Assembly (NCBI GenBank): GCA_031266495.1
Contig: JAISAX010000671.1
Span: 1 to 10,399 of the forward strand
Direction: 5' to 3'
Source of the DNA: Opitutaceae bacterium
GTDB lineage: Bacteria; Verrucomicrobiota; Verrucomicrobiae; Opitutales; Opitutaceae
Length of the DNA: 10,399 nt
The notes under the pieces are model-generated. The model ran no database searches, was not told where the DNA came from, and saw only the letters and a program-made list of their open reading frames with translations. The translations under genes were made by a program, and so were the position numbers. Below are positions 1 to 5,638 of this stretch, one piece after another. The number at the start of each line of letters is the position of its first letter. Position 1 is the stretch's first letter.

Positions 1-650
1 TGCTCGATGTGGGCGTCAACGAAGGCGACGTTTTCATGGTTTTTGTGAGGGTATGTGAGGTTGTCGAAATACGTGTGGAACGCGTTGCTGCCGTGAAAAG
101 GCGAGATGGAGTTGTCGAAGTATTGCCCCGATGCGTTCCACGAGCCGTCGAGGATGAAGAGGGTGCGCGAGGGCTGCGTGACAGCGTCAATCTTGCAGAG
201 GATTTGCGCGCGGCTTTGCGGCGATTTGACGAGGTTGTTCTCGTATTCGGGGACGACGCCCGCATTGACGCCGTAGGTGTGCTCGCCCTCGCTCGTGATG
301 ATGGTTTCCTTGATTGCGAATTGCCGCGCGAGGGTCGGGCAGGTCAAGATTTTCGACTGCTTTGCGCCGATGTAATCGCGCACGCCCGGCTCGCTGGCGG
401 TGGATGGCTGGTAAAGGCGTTTGCTGGGGAAATACCCGCGGTTGTCCTGTGCGTAGAGGAGCGCGGCGGTGGCGAGTTGGCGGAGGTTGGATTTGCACGT
501 CGCCGCGTTCGCCGATTCCCGGACTTTGCCGACAACGGGAATCATGATCCCCGCCAGTATCCCGATTATCGATACAACCGTGAGCAGCTCGATCAGCGTG
601 AAGGCGCGGGCTGGCGCAGGTTCAGGCTCGCGCCGCAAGTATGGTTTCAT
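1..650 (-). CDS. Prepilin-like (type II secretion pseudopilin-type) protein, 3' end outside window
   Basis: Read on the minus strand from ATG at 650, an open frame of 216 codons runs to the left edge without a stop, so the C-terminus is missing. Residues 16-21 are A|FTLIE, the prepilin-peptidase cleavage motif, with Phe17 as the new N-terminus and Glu21 as the conserved +5 Glu. A hydrophobic helix follows to about residue 40, then the family segment CKSNLRQLATAALLYAQD. Near the visible end, H202 followed nine residues later by D212-A213 matches the H-X9-DG tail found in planctomycete/verrucomicrobial pseudopilin-like proteins, with Ala for Gly. Family knowledge: such proteins are inner-membrane anchored and processed like pilins; their individual roles are mostly unknown. 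The positively charged leader of 16 residues is somewhat long. It is divergent from the lacI-type gene, and its promoter carries two operator-like sites, so sugar-dependent control is likely (inference). Confidence 0.88.
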   Translation of the reverse strand, partial: MKPYLRREPEPAPARAFTLIELLTVVSIIGILAGIMIPVVGKVRESANAATCKSNLRQLATAALLYAQDNRGYFPSKRLYQPSTASEPGVRDYIGAKQSKILTCPTLARQFAIKETIITSEGEHTYGVNAGVVPEYENNLVKSPQSRAQILCKIDAVTQPSRTLFILDGSWNASGQYFDNSISPFHGSNAFHTYFDNLTYPHKNHENVAFVDAHIE

Positions 651-689
651 GAGGGAAAATACATATCCGGGGTTCATTGGGTTGATTTG

Positions 690-701
690 TGTGCCGGTAT
701 T
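690..701. promoter_or_regulatory. LacI-type operator O2, weaker, near the expected transcription start
   Basis: TGTGCCGGTATT is centred on CCGG exactly 20 bp from the centre of the site at 710-721, about two helical turns. The core TGCCGGTA (692-699) is a perfect inverted repeat of TACCGGCA (712-719). It matches the lacI palindrome at 8 of 12 positions, so on its own it would be weak evidence; spacing and pairing support it. Confidence 0.42.
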
Positions 702-728
702 GATCGGTCATTACCGGCAGTCTGTCAA
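699..728 (-). promoter_or_regulatory. Candidate sigma-70 promoter of the left prepilin-like gene
   Basis: On the minus strand a perfect -35 hexamer TTGACA (728 to 723) is followed 17-18 bases later by a weak -10 region (GATCAAT, 705 to 699). The spacer holds an operator-like palindrome. The layout is nearly superimposable on the promoter in front of the PEP-CTERM gene at 7412-7441, which is the main reason to believe it. The weak -10 is the main doubt. Confidence 0.5.
710..721. promoter_or_regulatory. LacI-type operator O1 in the promoter spacer
   Basis: ATTACCGGCAGT matches 9 of 12 positions of the perfect palindrome ATTACCGGTAAT found in front of lacI. It lies between the -35 and -10 of the left prepilin-like gene, where bound repressor would block RNA polymerase. 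The CpG-centred even palindrome is typical of LacI/PurR-family operators. Confidence 0.6.
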
Positions 729-768
729 TCCATATTTCCGGAAAATGCAAAAATTTTTAATATGTTTA

Positions 769-798
769 TTGTTAGCAAGTTAAAATAAAATTTAAAAT
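769..798 (+). promoter_or_regulatory. Candidate promoter of the lacI-type gene
   Basis: TTGTTA (769-774) and TAAAAT (793-798) are separated by 18 bases in an AT-rich stretch, giving 4 of 6 and 5 of 6 consensus matches. A transcript from here would have a leader of roughly 85-90 bases in which the palindrome at 876-889 lies, so repression would act as a roadblock. A second possible -10 (GATAAT, 828-833) lacks a good -35. Confidence 0.3.
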
Positions 799-875
799 GG
801 GATTCTGCCTGAAGCAAATCAGGAACAGATAATATCAGCAATCTTCTGAAATTTGATTGAAGCCTGGTCTTTTTC

Positions 876-889
876 GATTACCGGTAATC
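876..889. promoter_or_regulatory. Perfect 14-bp palindromic operator in front of lacI (autoregulation)
   Basis: GATTACCGGTAATC is its own reverse complement, ends three bases before the ATG at 893, and has the CpG-centred symmetry of LacI-family operators. Related sites occur in two other promoters of the window. A chance perfect copy of such a 12-14-mer exactly at the regulator's own start is very unlikely. The palindrome overlaps the translation start region, so a bound repressor would act on elongation or late initiation rather than on the -35/-10. Confidence 0.75.
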
Positions 890-892
890 AAC

Positions 893-1906
893 ATGCAAAT
901 CAGCCAACGACAGATCGCCGATGCCCTGAATATCTCCGTCATCACGGTTTCCCGGGCGTTGCGCGACCACCCGGATCTCGCCGAAAACACCAAAGAACGC
1001 ATTCTCCGGAAAGCCCGGGAACTCGGCTACGTAAAACCCCCGCCCCGCCTCGGCGCCCCCCATCCGGCCATCGCCGACAGCAACCCCTCCCTGCACTCCA
1101 ACGGCATACCGCGCCGCGTGGGCATACTGCTCTACGGAAGCCCTCACACCGACCTGCTCAGGTCGGACGTGATACGGAACATTTTTCGCGGACTGCAACG
1201 CGAATGCCAGCTCCATGAGGTCGAGACAGTAGTTGAAAATCAACTACTCGGAGATATTCCCCTGGTCGTCAAAAACCAGACCGTGGGCGGCGTGTTTTTG
1301 TTCGGACGCTACACGCCGGAGGCCATCCGTCTGCTCGGCGACATGCCGGCGCTGGCGGTCAGCAGTTTTATCGAGTGCGAGGGCCTGCCGCGCATCGTGG
1401 CGGACAACGCGGGCGGCATGCGCGAGGCGACGGAATATCTGGTCGGGTTGGGCCACAAAAAAATCCTGCTCGTGGGCAGCGCGGATTCACGCACGCGGAT
1501 TTTCCGCGAGCGCGCCGATGGCTACGTCGTGGCCATGCATCGGGCCAGCCTGAGGTCCGAGGTGTATTTCACGCCAGTGGCCAGGGAGGTGCCCGATGAT
1601 TTGCTGCGCCGCTTCACGGCGGTGGTGTGCACCAACGACAGCATGGCGTACACGCTCCAGAACCAGATGTTCGCGCGCGGGTGGAGGTTGCCCGAGGAGT
1701 GCAGCATGGTGGCGTTCGACAATCTTCTGGCCCAGGACCACACGCTCAAAGTCACCACCTACGCGCCCGACTGGAACATGATGGGCAAACTGGCGGCGGA
1801 GTTGCTGCTCTCGCGTCCGCTCGACATCAGGGGCAAGAATCTCGTTGTCACCGTCCCCGGAAAACTCGTCGTGCGCGGCTCCACCATGCCGGTCTCCGCG
1901 GCGTAA
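893..1906 (+). CDS. LacI-family transcriptional regulator
   Basis: The 337-residue protein opens with a LacI-type helix-turn-helix (residues 3-25, QRQIADALNIS then VITVSRALRDHPDL), followed by the usual helix ending in ARELGYVKP. A periplasmic-binding-protein-like effector domain starts near residue 74 (RRVGILLYGS). It contains the family signature D171-N172 ... YL ... GH188KKILLVG, a late V-AFDN block, and the C-terminal PGKLVVRGST. The ATG at 893 is chosen because LacI proteins start just before the HTH; a TTG at 857 would add 12 residues and put the operator inside the gene. No Shine-Dalgarno is evident. The linker (residues 47-73) is proline-rich and longer than usual, and the canonical ARxL hinge helix is not obvious. 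Role: sugar-responsive repressor, probably of itself, the divergent prepilin-like gene and the PEP-CTERM operon (inference from shared palindromes). Confidence 0.93.
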   Translation: MQISQRQIADALNISVITVSRALRDHPDLAENTKERILRKARELGYVKPPPRLGAPHPAIADSNPSLHSNGIPRRVGILLYGSPHTDLLRSDVIRNIFRGLQRECQLHEVETVVENQLLGDIPLVVKNQTVGGVFLFGRYTPEAIRLLGDMPALAVSSFIECEGLPRIVADNAGGMREATEYLVGLGHKKILLVGSADSRTRIFRERADGYVVAMHRASLRSEVYFTPVAREVPDDLLRRFTAVVCTNDSMAYTLQNQMFARGWRLPEECSMVAFDNLLAQDHTLKVTTYAPDWNMMGKLAAELLLSRPLDIRGKNLVVTVPGKLVVRGSTMPVSAA

Positions 1907-2073
1907 TGCCTGTCCGGTTTTTGGAATACGCCCTGCCGTCAGCAGGAAAATTCGGGAGACTTGCAAAAATACACGGCCACGAGATGTTTTATGGCATGCT
2001 CAAAACGCGAAAAAACTCTCGTTCCCGCAAGCTTCGGAATCCCGCCAGCGACAACAACGGTTACATCACGCCC

Positions 2074-2193
2074 ATGCCCAAAGGCGCAAAAAAAGTGCCA
2101 GGCTTCCCCGGCATTTATATCAACCCCAAGAACGGCCTTCCGGTCCTGCGCGGGACACGCCGTTTTTCCGTCATGGAGATTCCGAACGAGTAG
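2074..2193 (+). CDS. Small basic protein, probable antitoxin partner of the PIN nuclease
   Basis: A 39-residue frame (MPKGAKKVPGFPGIYINPKN at its start, FSVMEIPNE at its end) stops six bases before the PIN gene, the close spacing expected of a toxin-antitoxin pair. An in-frame ATG at 1984 would give 69 residues by adding a basic Arg/Lys-rich N-terminus; neither start has a Shine-Dalgarno, and the frame is also open further upstream. No AbrB, ribbon-helix-helix or Phd fold is recognisable, so assignment as antitoxin rests on position only. If real, it would bind the PIN protein and mask its active site. The 167 bases between lacI and this start hold only a short CCTGC/GCAGG hairpin without a T run. 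Confidence 0.55.
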   Translation: MPKGAKKVPGFPGIYINPKNGLPVLRGTRRFSVMEIPNE

Positions 2194-2199
2194 CCGCGC

Positions 2200-2613
2200 A
2201 TGAGCTTGAAAAACGAAACCGTCCTTTTGGACGGGAACGTGTTTGTCGCATTGCTTCTCGACACGGCAAAAGAACACGCCCGCGTAACCCAATGGGCGGA
2301 TGAAAATCCTGACGTGTTTCTGGCAACATGCTCCGTAACCGAGGGAACTTTTCTCCGGCTCTATCTGCGCCATGAGAAAAACAAAACGCTATCCAATGCA
2401 TGGGAAGCGTTGCGTCGCTTTCGTGTCTGGCCCCGTCATGTCTTTTTTGACGCCGGTTTTTCCTACATCGAGGTTCCTTGCGTCGGGCTGACCGGAGGTG
2501 GCCAGATCACGGACGCATGGCTGGCAACACTGGCGAGGCGAAAAGGATGTCGTGTGGCGACATTCGACTCCGGTTTTCTGTCAGCACATCCCGACGTGGC
2601 ATTCCGTTCGTGA
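2200..2613 (+). CDS. PIN-domain ribonuclease, VapC-type toxin
   Basis: The 137-residue protein has the complete PIN acidic set in VapC order: D11 in VLLDGNVFVALL, E48 in CSVTEGTFLRL, D105 in QITDAWLATLA, and D123 in CRVATFDSGF. Length and motif spacing fit a full, intact domain. Family knowledge: VapC proteins are Mg/Mn-dependent endoribonucleases cutting tRNA or rRNA and are silenced by a co-transcribed antitoxin. The ATG is coupled to the upstream small gene (six-base gap) and has no own Shine-Dalgarno. The module is unrelated in function to the polysaccharide genes around it and sits beside a decayed enzyme copy and a simple-sequence tract, which suggests insertion of accessory DNA here. 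It could also be a non-TA PIN nuclease; the target cannot be seen. Confidence 0.88.
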   Translation: MSLKNETVLLDGNVFVALLLDTAKEHARVTQWADENPDVFLATCSVTEGTFLRLYLRHEKNKTLSNAWEALRRFRVWPRHVFFDAGFSYIEVPCVGLTGGGQITDAWLATLARRKGCRVATFDSGFLSAHPDVAFRS

Positions 2614-2625
2614 ATTCTGCTGAGT

Positions 2626-2645
2626 CCCCCCCCCCCCACACACAC
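2626..2645. repeat. Simple-sequence tract C12 followed by (AC)4
   Basis: Twelve consecutive C (2626-2637) lead straight into four AC dinucleotides (2638-2645), 12 bases after the PIN stop codon. It is non-coding and prone to slippage, and marks the border between the toxin module and the decayed enzyme remnant. Confidence 0.9.
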
Positions 2646-2676
2646 TCATTCACCATGCCGATCACCACGCCGTAGT

Positions 2677-2780
2677 TTAGTTGTCGCCGACCCCATGCGG
2701 CCAGGAGCCGCCACGGTAAACCGGGGGCAACTCGCCGCGCACCGTGCGGGCCGCATCAATATAACGCAATAACATGAACG
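2677..2780 (-). pseudogene. 3'-terminal remnant of a third LamG/helical-toroid enzyme gene
   Basis: On the minus strand this encodes AFMLLRYIDAARTVRGELP, then VYRGGSWPHGVG, then Asp-Asn and a TAA (2679-2677). The same segment ends both full-length enzymes at 3323-5614 and 7503-9710. By eye about 91 of 95 bases match positions 3383-3477. At protein level it mixes features of both copies (AFM and GGS as in copy 2, WPHGVG as in copy 1), so it looks like a third paralogue rather than a recent partial copy. The last ~18 codons (the tail ending in PWN) and everything upstream of about 2780 are missing. No function is expected. Confidence 0.85.
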
Positions 2781-2909
2781 CCGTCTCCCACGCAAAGAAC
2801 GTGCAAGGCCCAAACCTTGTTCACTCCGACCCACTCAAGGTATTCCCGTTTTGGATGCGACGACAAAAGCGGGTTGCACGGGGCGCCCATTTGCATACCA
2901 TGCGCGGGT

Positions 2910-3107
2910 ATGAACGTTGCCGAGACCATTGCCACCTGGAGAGCGTTACCCGAAGAGGAACGGCGTCGCATTTGCTGGCAACGTATCCCGGCCCAGGTGG
3001 CGGACTCAATGGCCTTTGAAAAAGAACCCGTGGATATCGCATGGCTCAAAACACGACACCCCCAAACGATGCCACCCGTTGCATCGAAACAACCCGAGGC
3101 ATCCTGA
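2910..3107 (+). CDS. Unrecognised small protein (first of three overlapping frames)
   Basis: Sixty-five residues starting MNVAETIATWRALPEEERRR, with a charged amphipathic N-terminal half, then QVADSMAFEKEPVDIAWLK and a Pro/Gln-rich tail. The composition is protein-like (few Arg/Ser runs, mixed acidic and basic residues), unlike the shadow frames nearby. An in-frame ATG at 2817 would lengthen it, but that extension is Cys/Gly-rich and unconvincing. No Shine-Dalgarno is seen. I do not recognise the family. Size and placement next to a toxin-antitoxin pair would fit an antitoxin-like or regulatory peptide, but this is a guess. Confidence 0.45.
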   Translation: MNVAETIATWRALPEEERRRICWQRIPAQVADSMAFEKEPVDIAWLKTRHPQTMPPVASKQPEAS

Positions 3108-3226
3108 CTTGCACGCAGCTCTCGCCATTGCTCGCGGAACGCGTTCTGAAAATCGAGGAACGCATTTTTACAAACGAATACCCGGCAACTGACTCTCCCG
3201 AGGCACTTGGCATTGCGCATGGCTGA
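3041..3226 (+). CDS. Unrecognised small protein overlapping its upstream neighbour
   Basis: Sixty-one residues; the second half (LLAERVLKIEERIFTNEYPA) looks like a real amphipathic helix, while the first ~25 residues read as a shadow of the upstream frame. The ATG at 3041 overlaps the preceding frame by 67 bases, so the true start may be later or the frame may once have been fused or shifted. Its TGA overlaps the next ATG (ATGGCTGA at 3219-3226), the arrangement of translational coupling. Function unknown. Confidence 0.35.
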   Translation: MAQNTTPPNDATRCIETTRGILTCTQLSPLLAERVLKIEERIFTNEYPATDSPEALGIAHG

Positions 3227-3296
3227 CCGCATGAACTGGCACCCGCTGATGAGAGTGTGGCGCGAGCGCTTCGAGCATTTTCACCATCAAAGGTGA
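3219..3296 (+). CDS. Very small frame, 25 residues, function unknown
   Basis: MADRMNWHPLMRVWRERFEH followed by FHHQR and a stop. It overlaps the preceding frame by eight bases and ends 26 bases from the convergent end of the enzyme gene on the other strand. Trp/Arg/His-rich; it could be a coupled peptide or the truncated tail of a longer protein. Reported because of the coupling, with low confidence. Confidence 0.22.
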   Translation: MADRMNWHPLMRVWRERFEHFHHQR

Positions 3297-3322
3297 TGGC
3301 GATTCCATGCGTTGTGATATTA

Positions 3323-5614
3323 TTATTCCGCGTTCCACGGGAGCTCATACCAACCGTTCGGGAGGGCCAGATTCTTCACACTGCCGACCCCATGCGGCCA
3401 GGCGCCGCCACGGTAAACCAGGGGCAACTCGCCGCGCACCGTGCGGGCCGCATCAATATAACGCAACAACATGAGCGCACGGGCGTGCCCCGGAATGAAG
3501 GCTGCGCCAATGGAATCGATGGAACCGGCGATTTTCGGGAATACCCACATGCCCGCCTCGTTCTGCGTGTCCGCCGCCAACTTCCCGTGCGCTTGCGTCA
3601 GTTGCAACATCGCCGCCGCGCCCGCCGCGTCGAGCGGTTTTTCAATGACCGGATAAACCGCCGCCGTCCTCAAAATACCATCAATGTCGGGGACCTGCCA
3701 ATCGGAGCGAGCGGGCACGCCCCGGAAAAACGCGGCATACGCCTTCGCCTCCGCCTTGTCGTCCAGATGGTAAACCTTGTCCTGGTGCGCAATGACGGGA
3801 CGCCCGGTCTCCACTTCGTAGTAATCGAACATTTTGCCGTCCCTGGTGTTTTGGGCGAACCAGTCGCGGCACGCGGCGATGGCGTCGCGGTAGCGTTTGT
3901 CTCCGGAGAGTCGATACAACGCGGCGAGCGCCTCGCAGGCGTCGGCGGTGGCGGTGCGCGACATGGCGGGCGGCTCGAATTCGCGCGCCCAGACGGGGCG
4001 AGTCCGGTTGTCGTATTGCTGCGCCCAGCAGCCGTTGACCGCACCGCGCAGTTGCGCCTTCAGCAGCCAGTCGCCGGCGCGTTTCATGGCGTCAATGTAG
4101 CGGCGATCCCTGGTGAGATGCCACAGGAGGGTCATGACGTCGATGGCGTCGTTCATCGCGAGGTCGTTGATCTCGCCGCCGTCGGGCAGGCCGCGGGCGG
4201 TGCGCCCGCACTTCGCCTTCATGTCGTAATGGTGCGACCAGCTTCCGTCAGGGTTTTGCGCGCCCAGATAAAATTCCCCGGCGCGCATCGCCGCGTCGAG
4301 ATACTTTTTTTCGCCCGTCAGCCGGTGAATGTAGCATAGCAGGTAGAGCGGGTGGCTCTGCACGCTGTCCTGGAATTTGTATTCGGCCTTCTCGTGCGGA
4401 GCGACGCGATTGACGCCGATCTCGTAAATGTAGATCCACGCGCCTTCGGGACTTTGCGCGGCGAGGTAAAAATCGGCGGTCTTGCGGGCGAGGTCGAGGT
4501 AGTGAGGGTCGTTGAGGATTTCGTAGCCGTAGAGGAGGCAGGCGGCGATGAGCGCGGTGCCACGCGATTTGTCGTTGCTGATGATGTTGTCAGGGGAGAT
4601 CAGGGCGCGTCCCTGCGCGTCGCTGCCGAGCAGCGTGGGCCACGCATAAACGTTCTGCCAGCCGCCGAAGCGTTGCAGCTTTTCCAGCGTCGCAAAATAC
4701 ATGCGCGCACCTTGCTCGGCTTTCACCAGCAGGGGGGGGGGAGGGGGGAGCTTCGCAAACGTCAGCAGGTCCTCCAGAGGACGGTTGCAGATTTGCAGTT
4801 CGTCGAACGCGCTTCCCTTGAGGCTGTTTCCGTCTTGCGAATACGAATACGCGCCGGTTTTGGCCGCGCCGCCGAGAAAGATCACCAGCGTCCCGCGTTT
4901 GTCGGAGGGGAATGTCAGCGGTCCGCGTTCGCCCGCGCCGTCGAGCGCGACCAGGCCGGCGCCCGCTTTCGCGTCCCACGAGGCGACGACGGAATGCCAT
5001 GCCTGCGCCTCAAGGTGTTCCGGCAACGGCAGGGCGATCTCCGAAATCGTGCTCCAGTACGCGCCGAGTTTTTTTTCCCGCGAATCGGGGCTTTTGAATT
5101 TGCGGATGATCAGGGCGAGCGCGTCCGCTTTTTTGACGATCTCGATGCTGAATGTTTCGCGGCGCGCGGAGAACAGCGTCATCAATTGCCCGCGTTCCCA
5201 GAATTTCCCTTTCGCCATGAACCGCACTGTCGCCGCGTCGGGGTTCAGGTTGCTGTTGCCGATGAAGTGCAGGTGCCCGCCGGATTCGGTCGTGACGATG
5301 CCCTGCCGGTTCGCGCCGTCTTTCAGCGGAGCGATTCCGTAGCCGCCGGCAAGGGGAGCGCCGAGCGCGAAGTCCGCGGAAAAACGGGTGTTGTTGAAAC
5401 GGTCGTTGATGCCGTTGCTGCTGCGGGTTTTTTCCTCGTCGGTGAAATCGGCGACGGCATTCCAGCCGGCGGCGAGTGTGACAAAACGTCCGCCTTCCGC
5501 GGGCGTGCGCCAGAAATTTTCAGGAAGGGAAACAGGCTCAGCCATGACCGCTGTTGCGGTCGCCGTCGCAGTCGCGGCAAGAAGGATGAACAATCGGGAT
5601 GTATCCGGATTCAT
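3323..5614 (-). CDS. Secreted LamG-like plus alpha/alpha-toroid protein, probable polysaccharide lyase or hydrolase (copy 1)
   Basis: A 763-residue protein. A signal peptide is clear (hydrophobic residues 9-25, Val-Met-Ala before Glu26). Residues ~90-285 look like a concanavalin/LamG-type beta-sandwich (GHLHFIGNSNLNPDAATVRF, AWHSVVASWDAKAG, LVALDGAGERG, FDELQICNRPL). A linker of five prolines lies at ~289-293. The rest is a helical toroid with recurring units such as YLDLARKTADFYLAAQSPEG and YLDAAMRAGEFYLGAQNPDG, plus GGWQ (~318), GEINDLAMNDAIDVM (~485) and WAREFEPPAMS (~546). The helix-plus-GAW/GSW pattern and the ARxFEPPALS-type block recall PL10 pectate lyases; that assignment is from memory and unproven, and other six-hairpin enzymes remain possible. 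It starts 24 bases after the prepilin-like gene, so it is probably the last gene of the PEP-CTERM operon. It has a 28-residue longer N-terminal region than copy 2 and an extra Cys in VNGCWAQQYD. Confidence 0.85.
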   Translation of the reverse strand: MNPDTSRLFILLAATATATATAVMAEPVSLPENFWRTPAEGGRFVTLAAGWNAVADFTDEEKTRSSNGINDRFNNTRFSADFALGAPLAGGYGIAPLKDGANRQGIVTTESGGHLHFIGNSNLNPDAATVRFMAKGKFWERGQLMTLFSARRETFSIEIVKKADALALIIRKFKSPDSREKKLGAYWSTISEIALPLPEHLEAQAWHSVVASWDAKAGAGLVALDGAGERGPLTFPSDKRGTLVIFLGGAAKTGAYSYSQDGNSLKGSAFDELQICNRPLEDLLTFAKLPPPPPLLVKAEQGARMYFATLEKLQRFGGWQNVYAWPTLLGSDAQGRALISPDNIISNDKSRGTALIAACLLYGYEILNDPHYLDLARKTADFYLAAQSPEGAWIYIYEIGVNRVAPHEKAEYKFQDSVQSHPLYLLCYIHRLTGEKKYLDAAMRAGEFYLGAQNPDGSWSHHYDMKAKCGRTARGLPDGGEINDLAMNDAIDVMTLLWHLTRDRRYIDAMKRAGDWLLKAQLRGAVNGCWAQQYDNRTRPVWAREFEPPAMSRTATADACEALAALYRLSGDKRYRDAIAACRDWFAQNTRDGKMFDYYEVETGRPVIAHQDKVYHLDDKAEAKAYAAFFRGVPARSDWQVPDIDGILRTAAVYPVIEKPLDAAGAAAMLQLTQAHGKLAADTQNEAGMWVFPKIAGSIDSIGAAFIPGHARALMLLRYIDAARTVRGELPLVYRGGAWPHGVGSVKNLALPNGWYELPWNAE
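4732..4748 (-). repeat. C6-T-C10 homopolymer tract inside enzyme copy 1
   Basis: On the coding strand C6-T-C10 encodes the five-proline linker between the LamG-like domain and the toroid. All prolines use CCC or CCT although CCG is common elsewhere in the gene. Any slip not divisible by three would end the protein before the toroid. The paralogue has the same C10 at 8903-8912. Confidence 0.9.
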
Positions 5615-5638
5615 ATTTTTTTACTGTTTTGAGACAAC

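Noticed and set aside
735..744. TTTCCGGAAA palindrome as a further LacI operator
   Set aside because: It shares the CCGG centre, but its flanks (TTT/AAA) do not match ATTA/TAAT. The similar TTTCCGGAAG near 7366 is at an unrelated distance from its gene.
1932..1946. CCTGC/GCAGG hairpin after lacI as a terminator
   Set aside because: Followed by AAAA rather than T residues on the lacI strand; too short to call.
2756..3232. A 158-residue open frame on the minus strand
   Set aside because: Cys/Met-rich with no recognisable domain. It overlaps more protein-like plus-strand frames, and at its 3' end it is out of frame with the enzyme remnant that lies there.
3281..3299. Hairpin (CCATCA/TGATGG or TCACC/GGTGA) between the convergent gene ends
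   Set aside because: The stem is only five or six pairs and no T run follows in either direction, so a Rho-independent terminator cannot be claimed.
4352..5632. Long open frame on the plus strand opposite enzyme copy 1
   Set aside because: Shadow of a GC-rich gene: Arg/Val/Gly-rich, without domains, and fully covered by the well-supported minus-strand gene.
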